DNA of 64,000 nt from assembly GCA_947454485.1 (NCBI GenBank), contig CANGJJ010000009.1, forward strand, positions 1 through 64,000. The letters are read 5' to 3'. Source of the DNA: Beijerinckiaceae bacterium. Its GTDB lineage: Bacteria > Pseudomonadota > Alphaproteobacteria > Rhizobiales > Beijerinckiaceae. The position numbers were made by a program, and so were the translations under genes. The notes under the pieces are model-generated. The model did not search any database, had not been told where the DNA came from, and worked only from the letters and a program-made list of their open reading frames with translations. Of this stretch, positions 10,402-20,631 are shown in pieces (positions within the stretch are counted from its first letter, which is position 1; each line of letters starts with the position of its first letter).

Positions 10402-10433
10402 TCCGGGCGCCTCGTGCGCCCGGATTTGTTTTT
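10402..10433 (+). terminator. Rho-independent terminator after glnA
   Basis: TCCGGGCGC-CTCGT-GCGCCCGGA followed by TTTGTTTTT. Confidence 0.9.
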
Positions 10434-10533
10434 GGGGGTATGATCCACAACTGCGTTTTCGTTCCGTTCCCATTTTTGGCCAGATCGTGCCATAGAGAAT
10501 GGACCTACCGAATCGAACCACCCCGCAGGACCA

Positions 10534-12579
10534 ATGGCCAGCAACTCTGATCTATTTGGCGGCTCAGCCCCGAAAAAGACGGCTCCGGCAAAGGCCGAGA
10601 AGGCTCCACCCAAGGCGCTCGGCACGCCCGGTGAGGCTGGCTATACCGCTGCATCCATTGAGGTTCTGGAAGGGCTGGAGCCCGTGCGCCGCCGCCCCGG
10701 CATGTATATCGGTGGCACGGACGAAACTGCCCTCCACCATCTGTTTGCTGAAGTGCTCGACAACTCCATGGACGAGGCCGTTGCAGGTCATGCCAGCTGG
10801 ATTGATGTGCATGTTGAAGAAGGCGGCTGGTTGACGGTCAGCGACAATGGTCGCGGCATTCCGATTGATCCGCATCCCAAATTTCCGAAAAAGTCCGCGC
10901 TCGAAGTCATCATGACGACGCTACATGCGGGCGGTAAATTCGACTCTGGCGCTTATCAGACGTCGGGTGGTTTGCACGGTGTTGGCGTGTCGGTCGTCAA
11001 TGCACTGGCAGAGCGCCTCGAAGTGGAAGTCGCGCGCGGCCAGATTTTATATCGCCAGTGTTTTGAACGCGGCAATCCAGTCACGAAACTCGAGACAATT
11101 GGCAAGGTCAATAATCGTCGCGGCACACGTGTGCGGTTCCGTCCCGATGCTGAGATCTTTGGCAAGGGCGCGCAGTTCAAACCCGCGCGCTTGTTCCGTA
11201 TGGCGCGCTCGAAAGCCTATCTGTTTGGCGGCGTTGAAATTCGCTGGCATTGCGATGAAGCTGCCATCACCGCTGGAAGCGACGTGCCGCAGGAGGCTGT
11301 ATTCCGCTTCCCCGGTGGTTTGAAAGATTATCTGTCGCAAGACATCGACGGCAAACTCACCGTTGTCGACCAACCCTTCACGGGCAAGGTCGAAAAACCC
11401 GGTGGTCATGGCTCGGTTGAATGGGCGGTGAATTGGCTCGGCGAAGACGATGGCTTCGTTCATTCTTACTGCAACACGATCCCCACGCCCGACGGTGGCA
11501 CGCATGAAGCAGGCCTGCGCACAGCTTTGCTGCGGGCGCTGAAAGATCATGCTGAGCGCATTGGTCAATCCAAGCGAGCCTCCAACATCACAACCGATGA
11601 TGTGATGGCCGGTTGCGCTGCGCTCATCTCCATCTTCATTCGCGAGCCCGAATTCCAAGGCCAGAACAAAGGCCGTTTGATGAGTTCAGAGGCCTCACGC
11701 ATTGTCGATCAGACCGTGCGCGATGCCTTCGATCATTGGCTGGCTGCCTCGCCTTCGCAAGCGCTGAAGCTTCTGGAATGGACGATCGAGAAAGCCGATG
11801 AGCGCCTGCGCCGCAGGGCCGAAAAGGATGTCGCGCGCAAATCCGCGACACGCAAATTGCGTCTGCCCGGCAAGCTTGCAGATTGCTCCAGCTCTTCGTC
11901 TGAGGGTTCTGAACTCTTCATCGTGGAAGGTGACTCCGCCGGTGGCTCTGCCAAGCAAGCGCGTGATCGTGCCAAACAGGCTGTGCTACCGCTGCGTGGT
12001 AAAATCTTGAACGTGGCCTCGGCGACCAAAGACAAGCTGAACCAGAACCAGCAGCTGGGCGATCTTGTGCAGGCACTTGGTTGCGGCACGGGCTCGCATT
12101 ATCGCGATGCAGATCTGCGCTATGACAAGATCGTCGTCATGACAGACGCGGATGTCGACGGCGCGCATATCGCCTCTCTTCTCATCACTTTCTTCTATCG
12201 CCAGATGCCGAAGCTGGTGGAGGGTGGCCATCTCTATCTCGCCGTGCCGCCGCTCTATAAGCTGACGCAAGGCTCCAAGACGGCCTATGCACGTAATGAC
12301 GCGCATCGGGCTGAATTGATGCGCAGCTTCTTCACGGGCAAAGGCAAAGTCGAAGTCAGCCGCTTCAAAGGCCTTGGCGAAATGCTGCCTGCGCAGTTGA
12401 AGGAAACGACGATGGATCCGCGCAAGCGCACCTTGCTGCGCGTTGTCATCAAAGACGAAGATCGTGAAGGCACCGCTGACTCGGTTGAACGTCTGATGGG
12501 CAACAAGCCCGAAGCGCGTTTCACCTTCATCCAGGAGCGCGCCTCATTCGCTGCCGAGCAGGAATTGGTGGACATCTGA
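10534..12579 (+). CDS. parE: DNA topoisomerase IV subunit B
   Basis: EGLEPVRRRPGMYIGGTDETALHHLFAEVLDNSMDEA; EGDSAGGSAKQARDR; MTDADVDGAHI. Confidence 0.96.
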   Translation: MASNSDLFGGSAPKKTAPAKAEKAPPKALGTPGEAGYTAASIEVLEGLEPVRRRPGMYIGGTDETALHHLFAEVLDNSMDEAVAGHASWIDVHVEEGGWLTVSDNGRGIPIDPHPKFPKKSALEVIMTTLHAGGKFDSGAYQTSGGLHGVGVSVVNALAERLEVEVARGQILYRQCFERGNPVTKLETIGKVNNRRGTRVRFRPDAEIFGKGAQFKPARLFRMARSKAYLFGGVEIRWHCDEAAITAGSDVPQEAVFRFPGGLKDYLSQDIDGKLTVVDQPFTGKVEKPGGHGSVEWAVNWLGEDDGFVHSYCNTIPTPDGGTHEAGLRTALLRALKDHAERIGQSKRASNITTDDVMAGCAALISIFIREPEFQGQNKGRLMSSEASRIVDQTVRDAFDHWLAASPSQALKLLEWTIEKADERLRRRAEKDVARKSATRKLRLPGKLADCSSSSSEGSELFIVEGDSAGGSAKQARDRAKQAVLPLRGKILNVASATKDKLNQNQQLGDLVQALGCGTGSHYRDADLRYDKIVVMTDADVDGAHIASLLITFFYRQMPKLVEGGHLYLAVPPLYKLTQGSKTAYARNDAHRAELMRSFFTGKGKVEVSRFKGLGEMLPAQLKETTMDPRKRTLLRVVIKDEDREGTADSVERLMGNKPEARFTFIQERASFAAEQELVDI

Positions 12580-12649
12580 CAGCTGCGTTAACGCGGTTTT
12601 CATTCGCGTAGCTTACGTTACGCGAATTGCCAGCCCGTGAGTTTCCGCT

Positions 12650-12955
12650 ATGTCATTGCTTCTTCGAAGCGCGTCCTTTCGCGCGACCATTCTGCAAGCT
12701 TTTCTGATCGTCAGCCTCGCCTATTGGGGCGCTCAAAAGCTGGCTGTCGGGCTTAATGCTGAGCCCTCGCCTGCCGCGCGCGCGGATATATCCCCCAAGC
12801 TGGTGCAGGTGAGCCTGGATTGGCAGCCAAGCTGTCAGGCACCGATCAATCTCATCAATCCACCCTCCCATGCCGAATGTCAGCGCCCCGTAGCGCCCGC
12901 AAAACCGCGCCTCAGTGACCTAGAAGCATCTATTCCGTTGACTTTCCGGAAATAG
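12650..12955 (+). CDS. Small membrane/secreted hypothetical protein
   Basis: 101-aa ORF with one N-terminal hydrophobic segment (TILQAFLIVSLAYWGAQKLAVGL). Only coding density and position support it. Confidence 0.45.
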   Translation: MSLLLRSASFRATILQAFLIVSLAYWGAQKLAVGLNAEPSPAARADISPKLVQVSLDWQPSCQAPINLINPPSHAECQRPVAPAKPRLSDLEASIPLTFRK

Positions 12956-13100
12956 CCCCTATTGCTGAACGGGCCGAGCGAGTGGCCCCCGCGTGCCCGT
13001 CGGCAATTCCGTTGCAAACCGTGCAGCGAGGTTCTTCAAAAGACGCGGAGAGTGTGACGGTCGATGCGTCGTCGCGCCACCTCCCCCAGGCAACTCACGT

Positions 13101-14684
13101 ATGAGCTTTAAAGACACAGGACTGAGCGAGAAGGTGCTCGCAGCCGTCGAATCCGCCGGCTATACCACCCCCACCCCCATTCAGGCTCAGGCTATTCCGC
13201 ACGCCCTTCAGGGCCGCGATGTTTTGGGCATCGCCCAAACTGGCACCGGCAAGACCGCCGCCTTTACGCTCCCGATGCTCTCGCGTCTGGAACAGGGCCG
13301 CGCCCGCGCGCGTATGCCCCGCACACTCATCCTTGAGCCTACGCGCGAACTTGCTGCGCAGGTCGAAGAGAGCTTCAACAAATATGGCATCAATCATCGT
13401 TTGAATGTTGCGCTGTTGATCGGCGGCGTCTCCTTCGGCGATCAAGAAGCTAAAATCATGCGCGGCGCTGATATTCTCATCGCAACGCCCGGTCGCCTGC
13501 TCGACTTCTTCGAGCGCGGCAAGCTGCTGCTGACCGGCATCGAAATTATGGTCATCGACGAAGCCGACCGCATGCTCGACATGGGCTTCATCCCTGACAT
13601 TGAAAAGATCTGCAAACTGGTGCCCTTTACGCGCCAAACCTTGTTCTTCTCGGCCACCATGCCGCCGGAGATCACGCGTCTGACAGAGCAGTTCTTGCAT
13701 AATCCTGTGCGCGTGGAAGTTGCGCGCGCATCATCAACAGCACTCACCATCACGCAGGGTCTTGTGGCTTCTGCGGGCGGTGCTGCAAAACGCGAGACCT
13801 TGCGCAAACTGCTGCGCAGCGCCGAGAGCCTCAAGAATGCGATCATCTTCTGCAATCGCAAACGCGATGTGGCGATCCTTCACAAGTCTCTCACCACTCA
13901 TGGTTTCAGCGCTGGCGCTTTGCATGGCGATATGGACCAGATGGCCCGTATGGCCTCGCTCGACGCTTTCAAAACCGGCGATGTAAATTTGCTGGTCTGT
14001 TCGGATGTGGCCGCGCGCGGTCTTGATATTCCCGATGTCAGCCATGTCTATAATTTCGACGTGCCGATCCATGCCGAAGACTATGTCCATCGCATCGGCC
14101 GCACAGGCCGCGCAGGTCGCAGCGGCACAGCGCTGACCATCGTCACGCGTCCTGACGCCAAATATATCGAGTCCGTCGAGAAGCTGATCAATCGCAAGAT
14201 TGATTGGCTCGGTGGCACGCTCGATGATGTCGTTGAAACCGACGAGGGTGATGAGCGCCGCTCGCGCCGTCATCGTGGTGAGCGCAGCGAAACTGGCGGC
14301 GAAAGCCGCCGTGAAGGTCGCTCTGGCTCTGGCCGTTCACGCTCAGGCGACCGTCGCCCCGATCGAGGCCCGCGCCCCGAGGCTGAGCCCCGCGCTGCCA
14401 TTACGCCCTTGGCCGAAGTTGCAGCAGCCCCTGCGGCGGCCCCTGCCCCTGTGCGCGAAAAGCGCGAGGAGCAACCCCGCCGCGAGCGCAGCCCCCGCCC
14501 CCAGCGCGAGGAGCGCTCGGCAGCCCCCGCCCATCACGAGCGTCGCCACGATCGCCGCCGCCATGATGACGATGATGGCCCTGCCGTGATCGGCCTTGGC
14601 GATCATGTCCCCTCCTTCCTGCTGCGTCCGGTTCGCCTGAAGCCGCGCAAGGAGAGCGTGACCGAGACCACCAGCGAGGATTGA
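13101..14684 (+). CDS. DEAD/DEAH-box RNA helicase (RhlE-like)
   Basis: AQTGTGKTAAFTLPML, PTRELAAQ, VIDEADRMLDMGF, FFSATMP, HRIGRTGRAGRSG; basic/Arg-rich tail. ATG at 13101. Confidence 0.95.
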   Translation: MSFKDTGLSEKVLAAVESAGYTTPTPIQAQAIPHALQGRDVLGIAQTGTGKTAAFTLPMLSRLEQGRARARMPRTLILEPTRELAAQVEESFNKYGINHRLNVALLIGGVSFGDQEAKIMRGADILIATPGRLLDFFERGKLLLTGIEIMVIDEADRMLDMGFIPDIEKICKLVPFTRQTLFFSATMPPEITRLTEQFLHNPVRVEVARASSTALTITQGLVASAGGAAKRETLRKLLRSAESLKNAIIFCNRKRDVAILHKSLTTHGFSAGALHGDMDQMARMASLDAFKTGDVNLLVCSDVAARGLDIPDVSHVYNFDVPIHAEDYVHRIGRTGRAGRSGTALTIVTRPDAKYIESVEKLINRKIDWLGGTLDDVVETDEGDERRSRRHRGERSETGGESRREGRSGSGRSRSGDRRPDRGPRPEAEPRAAITPLAEVAAAPAAAPAPVREKREEQPRRERSPRPQREERSAAPAHHERRHDRRRHDDDDGPAVIGLGDHVPSFLLRPVRLKPRKESVTETTSED

Positions 14685-14813
14685 GGGGCCATCCCCTCAC
14701 CTCTGCGTGATTGATCTTGCAGCTTGTTGATCTTCTGCTCGATTGAGCTTGGCCGAGTGCCATCCCTGCCTATATGAGGGAGACACTGGGCATGCCCGAT
14801 CGAGGAGGACTTT

Positions 14814-15842
14814 ATGGCTACCAAGACCCTTGCTGCGCTGATCGCAGCTGCTTCCCTCATCGCGAGCGTGGCGAGCGCCCAAGACAAGGTGCATGTGGGC
14901 GCTGTCGGAAATAGCGGCGATGTCGGCTTTCTGATCGCGCAGGACAAAGGCTATTTCAAAGCCGAAAATCTCGACGTCCAATTCACCGTCTTCGACAGTG
15001 CCGCGCGCATGATCGCGCCCATGGGCACGGGTGATCTTGATGTGGGCAGCGGTGCTGCCTCTGTTGGTCTTTACAACGCCGCCGAGCGCAAGATTGATAT
15101 TCGCGTGGTCGCGGATCGTGGCCGCACAGCACCAGGCTATCAGTATCAAACGCTTTTGCTGCGCAAGGATCTGGTCGAGAGCGGGCGCGTGAAGGATTAC
15201 AAAGATCTCAAAGGTCTTAAATTCGCGGCCGCTGCCCCCGGCGTGACCTCGCTCTCCGTGCTCAATGAAGCCTTGAAAAAAGGCGGCACGTCATTTGCCG
15301 ATGTCGAGAAAGTTTTCATTGGCTTTCCGCAGCAAGTTGCAGCGCTGCGCAACAAGGCCATTGACGGCTCCATTATGATCGAGCCCTTTGCAACAGCACT
15401 TGTGAATTCAAACGACGCCGTGCGCTGGAAGTCGACGGAGGACTTCTACCCTAACGACCAGATTTCGATGGTGTTCTTCGGCGATAAATTCGCGCGCGAG
15501 CGCACTGATGCCGCCAAGCGTTTCATGAAAGCCTATCTGCGCGGTGTGCGTGACTATAACGATGCACTCGAAAATGGCATGTGGACACAAACGCCCGCTG
15601 CGGACGAGATCCTCGCCATTTTGTCGAAGAATCTAAACATGCCCGTCGCGCAAATTCGCGGCATCTATCCCCATGCCGTCTCGCCCGATGCCAAGGTCAA
15701 TCTCGACAGCATGCGCAAGGATTTGCAGTTCTTCAAAGACCTCGGCGATGTCCCGGCAGCTGCCAGTGTCGACAAGATCGTCGACATGAGCTTCGTCGAA
15801 GCCGCGCTCAAGGATCTGGGTCCCTATAAGCCAAAAAAGTGA
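14814..15842 (+). CDS. ABC transporter substrate-binding protein (NMT1/THI5-like)
   Basis: Signal peptide, then KVHVGAVGNSGDVGFLIAQDKGYFKAENLDVQFTVFDSAARMIAPMGTGDLDVGSG. Confidence 0.85.
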   Translation: MATKTLAALIAAASLIASVASAQDKVHVGAVGNSGDVGFLIAQDKGYFKAENLDVQFTVFDSAARMIAPMGTGDLDVGSGAASVGLYNAAERKIDIRVVADRGRTAPGYQYQTLLLRKDLVESGRVKDYKDLKGLKFAAAAPGVTSLSVLNEALKKGGTSFADVEKVFIGFPQQVAALRNKAIDGSIMIEPFATALVNSNDAVRWKSTEDFYPNDQISMVFFGDKFARERTDAAKRFMKAYLRGVRDYNDALENGMWTQTPAADEILAILSKNLNMPVAQIRGIYPHAVSPDAKVNLDSMRKDLQFFKDLGDVPAAASVDKIVDMSFVEAALKDLGPYKPKK

Positions 15843-15951
15843 AGCCTTCAGGCACTATTCGACAAAAGTCTGATAAGGACTAGACAATTGCGTTCTTAGG
15901 AAGCAAAGATACCGTTCCGCCATAGCTAACAGTGGCGGAGCGGGGGGATGA

Positions 15952-16971
15952 ATGCGCGCAAAGTTGCGCTGTGTTGTGGCGGCTACTCTGATCTGTCTGG
16001 CGGGTCCGGCTTGGGCTGAGGACATGCCTGATCCCATGCCATCGCGCGGCGTTCTCATGGTCATTGGAGCGGCGACAGCGAGCCCTGACGACACCCATGC
16101 CCGCCTCGTTGCCCGCCATCTGCCCAAACATCTGCCCGGCAAGCCTGCAGTCTATCTGCGCAATATGCCGGGCGCTGGCGGCATGATCGCGGCCAATTTC
16201 CTCTATGCCAATGCTCCCAAAAAAGGGCTGACCTTTGGCCTGCTCAACAGCTCCGTCCTGATTGAGGGCCTGCTGGGCCATCCCGACGCGCATTTCCTCG
16301 CCCATCGGTTCAACTGGCTCGGCTCACCCAATTACGAGACGGGTGCCTTGGTCGTTCGCGGCGATACACAGGCGGGCTCATGGCGCGAGGCTTTGGGCCG
16401 CGAGATCACCACAGGCGCGCCGGGCCTCAACTCCTCCACGACATTCACCAGTGCAGTGCTCAACGAAGCACTGGGGCTCAATCTACGCACCCATCGTGGG
16501 TATTCAGGCCCTTCAGATGCTTTGCTGGCGATGGAGCGCGAAGAGATTGATGCCTTTCCGATCCTGCTCTCCGCCCTCACCCGTGCGCGACCTGAATGGC
16601 TGGCGCAGGGCAAAGTCCGCGCACTGGTGCAATTGGGCCCAAGGCCCGATCCTTCATTGAAAGATGTTGGCTTTGCGCCCGATCTTGTCAGCGATCCCCA
16701 GAAGAAGCGCTTGCTGCGTGCAGCGGCGGCGCCTTTGGCGCTTGGCCATCCCTTTGCAGCGCCACCCAGCATGACCAGCGAGCAGACCGCCACATTGCGA
16801 CAGGGGCTCGCGCGCACTTTTGCTGATCCCGCCTATCTTGCTGAGGCCGCGCAATTGGGATTGCTGCTCAACCAGCCGCGCACCGCAACACAGTTGCAGA
16901 CAACTCTCGACGAATTTTCCAATCTGCCCGCAGAGTTGAAAGATCAGTTGCGCAGGCTCACAAAACCCTGA
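15952..16971 (+). CDS. Bug/TctC-like periplasmic binding protein (divergent)
   Basis: Signal peptide; ARLVARHLPKHLPGKPAVYLRNMPGAGGMIAANFLYANAPKKG matches the Bug-family core. Confidence 0.8.
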   Translation: MRAKLRCVVAATLICLAGPAWAEDMPDPMPSRGVLMVIGAATASPDDTHARLVARHLPKHLPGKPAVYLRNMPGAGGMIAANFLYANAPKKGLTFGLLNSSVLIEGLLGHPDAHFLAHRFNWLGSPNYETGALVVRGDTQAGSWREALGREITTGAPGLNSSTTFTSAVLNEALGLNLRTHRGYSGPSDALLAMEREEIDAFPILLSALTRARPEWLAQGKVRALVQLGPRPDPSLKDVGFAPDLVSDPQKKRLLRAAAAPLALGHPFAAPPSMTSEQTATLRQGLARTFADPAYLAEAAQLGLLLNQPRTATQLQTTLDEFSNLPAELKDQLRRLTKP

Positions 16972-17047
16972 GAGCCGCACTTTCCCTTGCCCGAAGGCCA
17001 TCGCTTCGCTTACACATGCACTTCACCACCAATGAAGGGGATGGGGC

Positions 17048-17905
17048 ATGAAGCTCGTTCGTTTTGGCAAGCCGGGAAAAGAAAAGCCGGGTCTCATTGA
17101 TGCAGACGGCAAGATCCGCGATCTCAGCGGCGTCATTCCCGATCTGGCTGGCGAATATCTCTCGCCGAAATATATGAATGCGATTGGCAAGAAGCGCCTT
17201 TCGAGCCTGCCCGTTGTGCGCGGCAATCCGCGTTTGGGCTCCTGCGTCGCGCAGCCTGGCAACTTCATCGCCATCGGCCTCAACTATGCCGACCATGCTG
17301 CTGAAGCCGGCATGAAGATCCCCGCCGAGCCGATCATCTTCAACAAGGCGCCCAACTGCATCGTTGGCCCCAATGACGACATCATGCTCCCCAAGGGCTC
17401 AACCAAGACCGATTGGGAAGTGGAACTCGCCATCGTCATCGGCACCAAAGCCGTCCATGTCAGCGAGCGCGATGCACTGAACTATGTCGCCGGCTTCTGC
17501 GTCTGCAATGACGTGTCAGAGCGCGAATATCAGGTTGAGCGTTCGGGTGGTCAGTGGGGCAAGGGCAAGGGCTGCCCGACCTTTGGTCCGCTCGGTCCCT
17601 GGCTCGTCACGCCCGACGAGATCGACAATCCGCAGAAGCTTGGCCTGTGGCTCGATGTGGATGGTGTGCGCCAGCAGACCGGCAACACCAAGACCATGAT
17701 TTTTGGCGTGAAGACGCTGATCTCTTATGTGTCGAAATTCATGCAGCTCGATCCCGGCGATGTGATCACCACTGGCACACCTCCCGGTGTGGCCATGGGC
17801 CGCAAGCCGCCGAACTACCTGCAGGCAGGCCAGACGCTGTCTTGCGGCATTGACGGGCTCGGCCAGCAGGCGAGCCGCATCGTCACCTGGAAGAAGCAGG
17901 CTTAA
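17048..17905 (+). CDS. Fumarylacetoacetate hydrolase family protein
   Basis: AIGLNYADHAAEAGMKIPAEPIIFNKAPNCIVGPNDDIMLPKGSTKTDWEVELAIVIG; GDVITTGTPPGVAMG. Confidence 0.93.
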   Translation: MKLVRFGKPGKEKPGLIDADGKIRDLSGVIPDLAGEYLSPKYMNAIGKKRLSSLPVVRGNPRLGSCVAQPGNFIAIGLNYADHAAEAGMKIPAEPIIFNKAPNCIVGPNDDIMLPKGSTKTDWEVELAIVIGTKAVHVSERDALNYVAGFCVCNDVSEREYQVERSGGQWGKGKGCPTFGPLGPWLVTPDEIDNPQKLGLWLDVDGVRQQTGNTKTMIFGVKTLISYVSKFMQLDPGDVITTGTPPGVAMGRKPPNYLQAGQTLSCGIDGLGQQASRIVTWKKQA

Positions 17906-17923
17906 ACAAACCAGTCTTGCGGT

Positions 17924-18832
17924 TCAGAGCCCGAGCATCAGCTCAAGGTTCTGGACCGCAGCGCCAGATGCGCCTTTGCCAAGATTATCAAGGCGCGCCA
18001 CCAGAACCACATGACCCCGGCTCTGGTTGGCCAATACGAACAACTCCATATCATTCGTATCATTGAGCGCCTGCGGCTCGAGCTTGCCTGATGCGGGCGC
18101 GCTCATCACGCGCACATAGCGCCCACCCGCATAATGCGCCCGCAATGCCTCTTCGAGAGCCTGTGCGCTGACGCCCTTCAGCATATCCAGATGCAGTGGA
18201 ATGCTGACAAACATGCCTTGGCGGAAATCACCAACCGACGGCACGAAAATCGCGCGGCGCGAGAGCTTCGAATAGGTCTGGATCTCGGGCACATGTTTGT
18301 GCTCAAGGCCCAGAGCATAGAGTTCAAAATCAGGCGCGCTGCGGCTCTCATAGGCTTCGATCATCGACTTGCCGCCGCCTGAATAACCAGACACAGCATT
18401 GATCGAGACAGGGAAGTCAGCCGGGATCAAACCCGCATCTGTCAAAGGACGCAGCAAGGCAATCGCCCCCGTCGCATAGCAGCCCGGATTCGAGACCAAA
18501 GGCGCTTTGGCGATGAGATCCGCCTGCCCCTTGGCAAGCTCAGGAAAGCCATAGGCCCAGTTCGGGCTCACACGATGAGCCGTGGAGGCATCGAGCAGTC
18601 GGGGGGCGTCAGCGCCCATCCCAGCCACGATAGCGGCGGTCTCTTTGGCGGCATCGTCTGGCAGGCACAAGATCACCACATCCACAGAGGACATGAGATC
18701 ACGCTTGGCGGCCGGATCCTTCCGCTTGGCAGGATCAATGCTGCACATTTCGATCGCTTGCATCTGCGCCAACCGATCGCGGATACCCAGACCCGTGGTG
18801 CCAGCCTCGCCATCAATGAAAACCTTGGCCAT
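17924..18832 (-). CDS. argC: N-acetyl-gamma-glutamyl-phosphate reductase
   Basis: [40 protein letters not shown]; short ArgC type. Confidence 0.93.
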   Translation of the reverse strand: MAKVFIDGEAGTTGLGIRDRLAQMQAIEMCSIDPAKRKDPAAKRDLMSSVDVVILCLPDDAAKETAAIVAGMGADAPRLLDASTAHRVSPNWAYGFPELAKGQADLIAKAPLVSNPGCYATGAIALLRPLTDAGLIPADFPVSINAVSGYSGGGKSMIEAYESRSAPDFELYALGLEHKHVPEIQTYSKLSRRAIFVPSVGDFRQGMFVSIPLHLDMLKGVSAQALEEALRAHYAGGRYVRVMSAPASGKLEPQALNDTNDMELFVLANQSRGHVVLVARLDNLGKGASGAAVQNLELMLGL

Positions 18833-18942
18833 GCTCGAAAGCTCCTTTTGCGCACCATGCCCATCGCGCGCATGGAGCCATCTGTCAACGCTGCAACGAC
18901 AGGAACATGACAGCGGCGCATGGTCTGACTAGAGTGGCGCCG

Positions 18943-20631
18943 ATGACGCTGCGCGACCGCCTCTCTGCCCCCCAAAAGAGCCCTTGGCTTGTGCCAGCCC
19001 TCATCAGCTGTGCTTTGGGGCCTGTGCTCGCCTATCTGGCGCTCAGCGAAGGCCATCTTGGCATTATCGCCCATTCCGCCACGATCACACTCGCCCTCTG
19101 GCTGGCCCTTGCGCTGGCAGGCCGGCGCTTGTTGCCCGCCGCAATCTGGACCTCAGGGCTTGTCTGGCTGGTCGTCTTGATCTCAACCGCCAAGCGCGGT
19201 GCCGATCTCATGGTCTTCCACGCCTATGATCTGGTTTTTTATCTGAGCGATTATGACGCGCTCACCAAAATCATCACCCATCAAACAGCTTGGCTCGCAG
19301 CCGGACTGACCTTGCTCCTGACAACGGTCTGGCTCGCGCAAGCTGCGCGTCGCTTGGAGCCCCTGCGCACAGACCGCTTTGGTTTGATGGTTGCCACCTG
19401 CGCCATGGCTGCACTGGCAAGCGCAATCTCGCTCACAAAGGAAGAGCGCCGACATACCCAATTTTATTGGGAGGATCGCTATCTCTCCTCATTCTATTCC
19501 TCATTCGTGGAAACACTGCAGACCTTGGTGCAAGGCGAGATGGTCGCAACTGCGCGCAGTTCACAGCGCGCATCACTCACACCGCCAGAACATTGCGCAC
19601 CCGAACACAAACCTCCGCATATTATTCTCATCCATCTTGAGTCCGTCTTCGCACCCTCGCAATTCGCGCAACTGCCCTATGACAAAAGGCTCGACCAGTT
19701 CTTCCGCTCCGATGATGGACTGTCGCATCAATTGCGGGTGGAGACCTATGGCGGAGCCTCGTGGCTGACAGAATTCTCCGTCATGACGGGCCTGTCCACG
19801 CGCGCCTTTGGCGGGATGAAGAGCTTCGTCCAGACCTATATGATCAACCGTATTGGCGACACGCTGCCCCAGGTTCTCACACGCTGCGGCTATCGCAATG
19901 CGATGTTCTATCCAATGTTGAAGAGTTTTATTTCAGCCGCGAGCTTCTATCGCTCCGTTGGCATTCCACTCATCTTTGATGCCAAGGATCAGAATGCGCC
20001 GGGCGTCACCGCGCGCGATCAATTTTATTATGCCAATGCGCTCGACCATATCGCCAAGCAGCTCGCCGAGACATCTGCCCCAACCTTCACCTTCATCGAG
20101 ACCATGTTCACGCACTGGCCCTATGATGAAGCGCTGGAGCCACAAGAGACAGTGCCTGGCGGGGGCAATGATCCGCAGATGAATGAATATCTGCGCCGGT
20201 TGTGGTTCTCTTATCAGGACTTCGAAGAGTTGAAGCGCGCATTGCACATGCGCTTTCCCGGAGAGCCATTCTTGATTGTGGGTTATGGCGATCATCACCC
20301 AACCGTCACGCAGCCGCTGATCAACATTCCAAAAGACCGCGATGCTGAAGATGTCGTCCTGCTGCCCGAGTCAGCCGGCTTTATCACGCCGCTCATATTG
20401 CAAGGTGTCGGCTTTAAGCTCGACACGGGCCTGCCTGCAGGTCCGGTGGATGTTGCTTATGTGCCATCCATGATCTTGCAAGCAGCGCGCCTGCCCCTGC
20501 CGCCTTCACATGCCGAGCGGCTGAGCCTGATGCAGCGCTGTGAAGGTCGCTATTTCAACTGCAAGAGCGAGGCTGAGATCCGCGATTTTCACCGCCGTCT
20601 TGCCAATGCTGGCTTGCTCAAACAGCGCTGA
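18943..20631 (+). CDS. LTA synthase/OpgB-like sulfatase-fold membrane phosphotransferase
   Basis: Multiple N-terminal TM segments, then PHIILIHLESVFAPSQF...GGASWLTEFSVMTGLSTRAFGG...YGDHHP sulfatase/alkaline phosphatase-fold motifs. Confidence 0.85.
   Translation: MTLRDRLSAPQKSPWLVPALISCALGPVLAYLALSEGHLGIIAHSATITLALWLALALAGRRLLPAAIWTSGLVWLVVLISTAKRGADLMVFHAYDLVFYLSDYDALTKIITHQTAWLAAGLTLLLTTVWLAQAARRLEPLRTDRFGLMVATCAMAALASAISLTKEERRHTQFYWEDRYLSSFYSSFVETLQTLVQGEMVATARSSQRASLTPPEHCAPEHKPPHIILIHLESVFAPSQFAQLPYDKRLDQFFRSDDGLSHQLRVETYGGASWLTEFSVMTGLSTRAFGGMKSFVQTYMINRIGDTLPQVLTRCGYRNAMFYPMLKSFISAASFYRSVGIPLIFDAKDQNAPGVTARDQFYYANALDHIAKQLAETSAPTFTFIETMFTHWPYDEALEPQETVPGGGNDPQMNEYLRRLWFSYQDFEELKRALHMRFPGEPFLIVGYGDHHPTVTQPLINIPKDRDAEDVVLLPESAGFITPLILQGVGFKLDTGLPAGPVDVAYVPSMILQAARLPLPPSHAERLSLMQRCEGRYFNCKSEAEIRDFHRRLANAGLLKQR

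Noticed and set aside
8923-10521. 532-aa minus-strand ORF antisense to the whole of glnA
   Set aside because: glnA on + is unambiguous. The antisense frame is a by-product of strong codon bias and high third-position GC; low-complexity His/Val/Arg-rich translation without recognisable motifs.
14228-14640. Arg/Glu/Pro-rich repeats in the helicase tail as a separate repeat element
   Set aside because: Ordinary low-complexity basic tail of RhlE-type helicases, in frame with the helicase.
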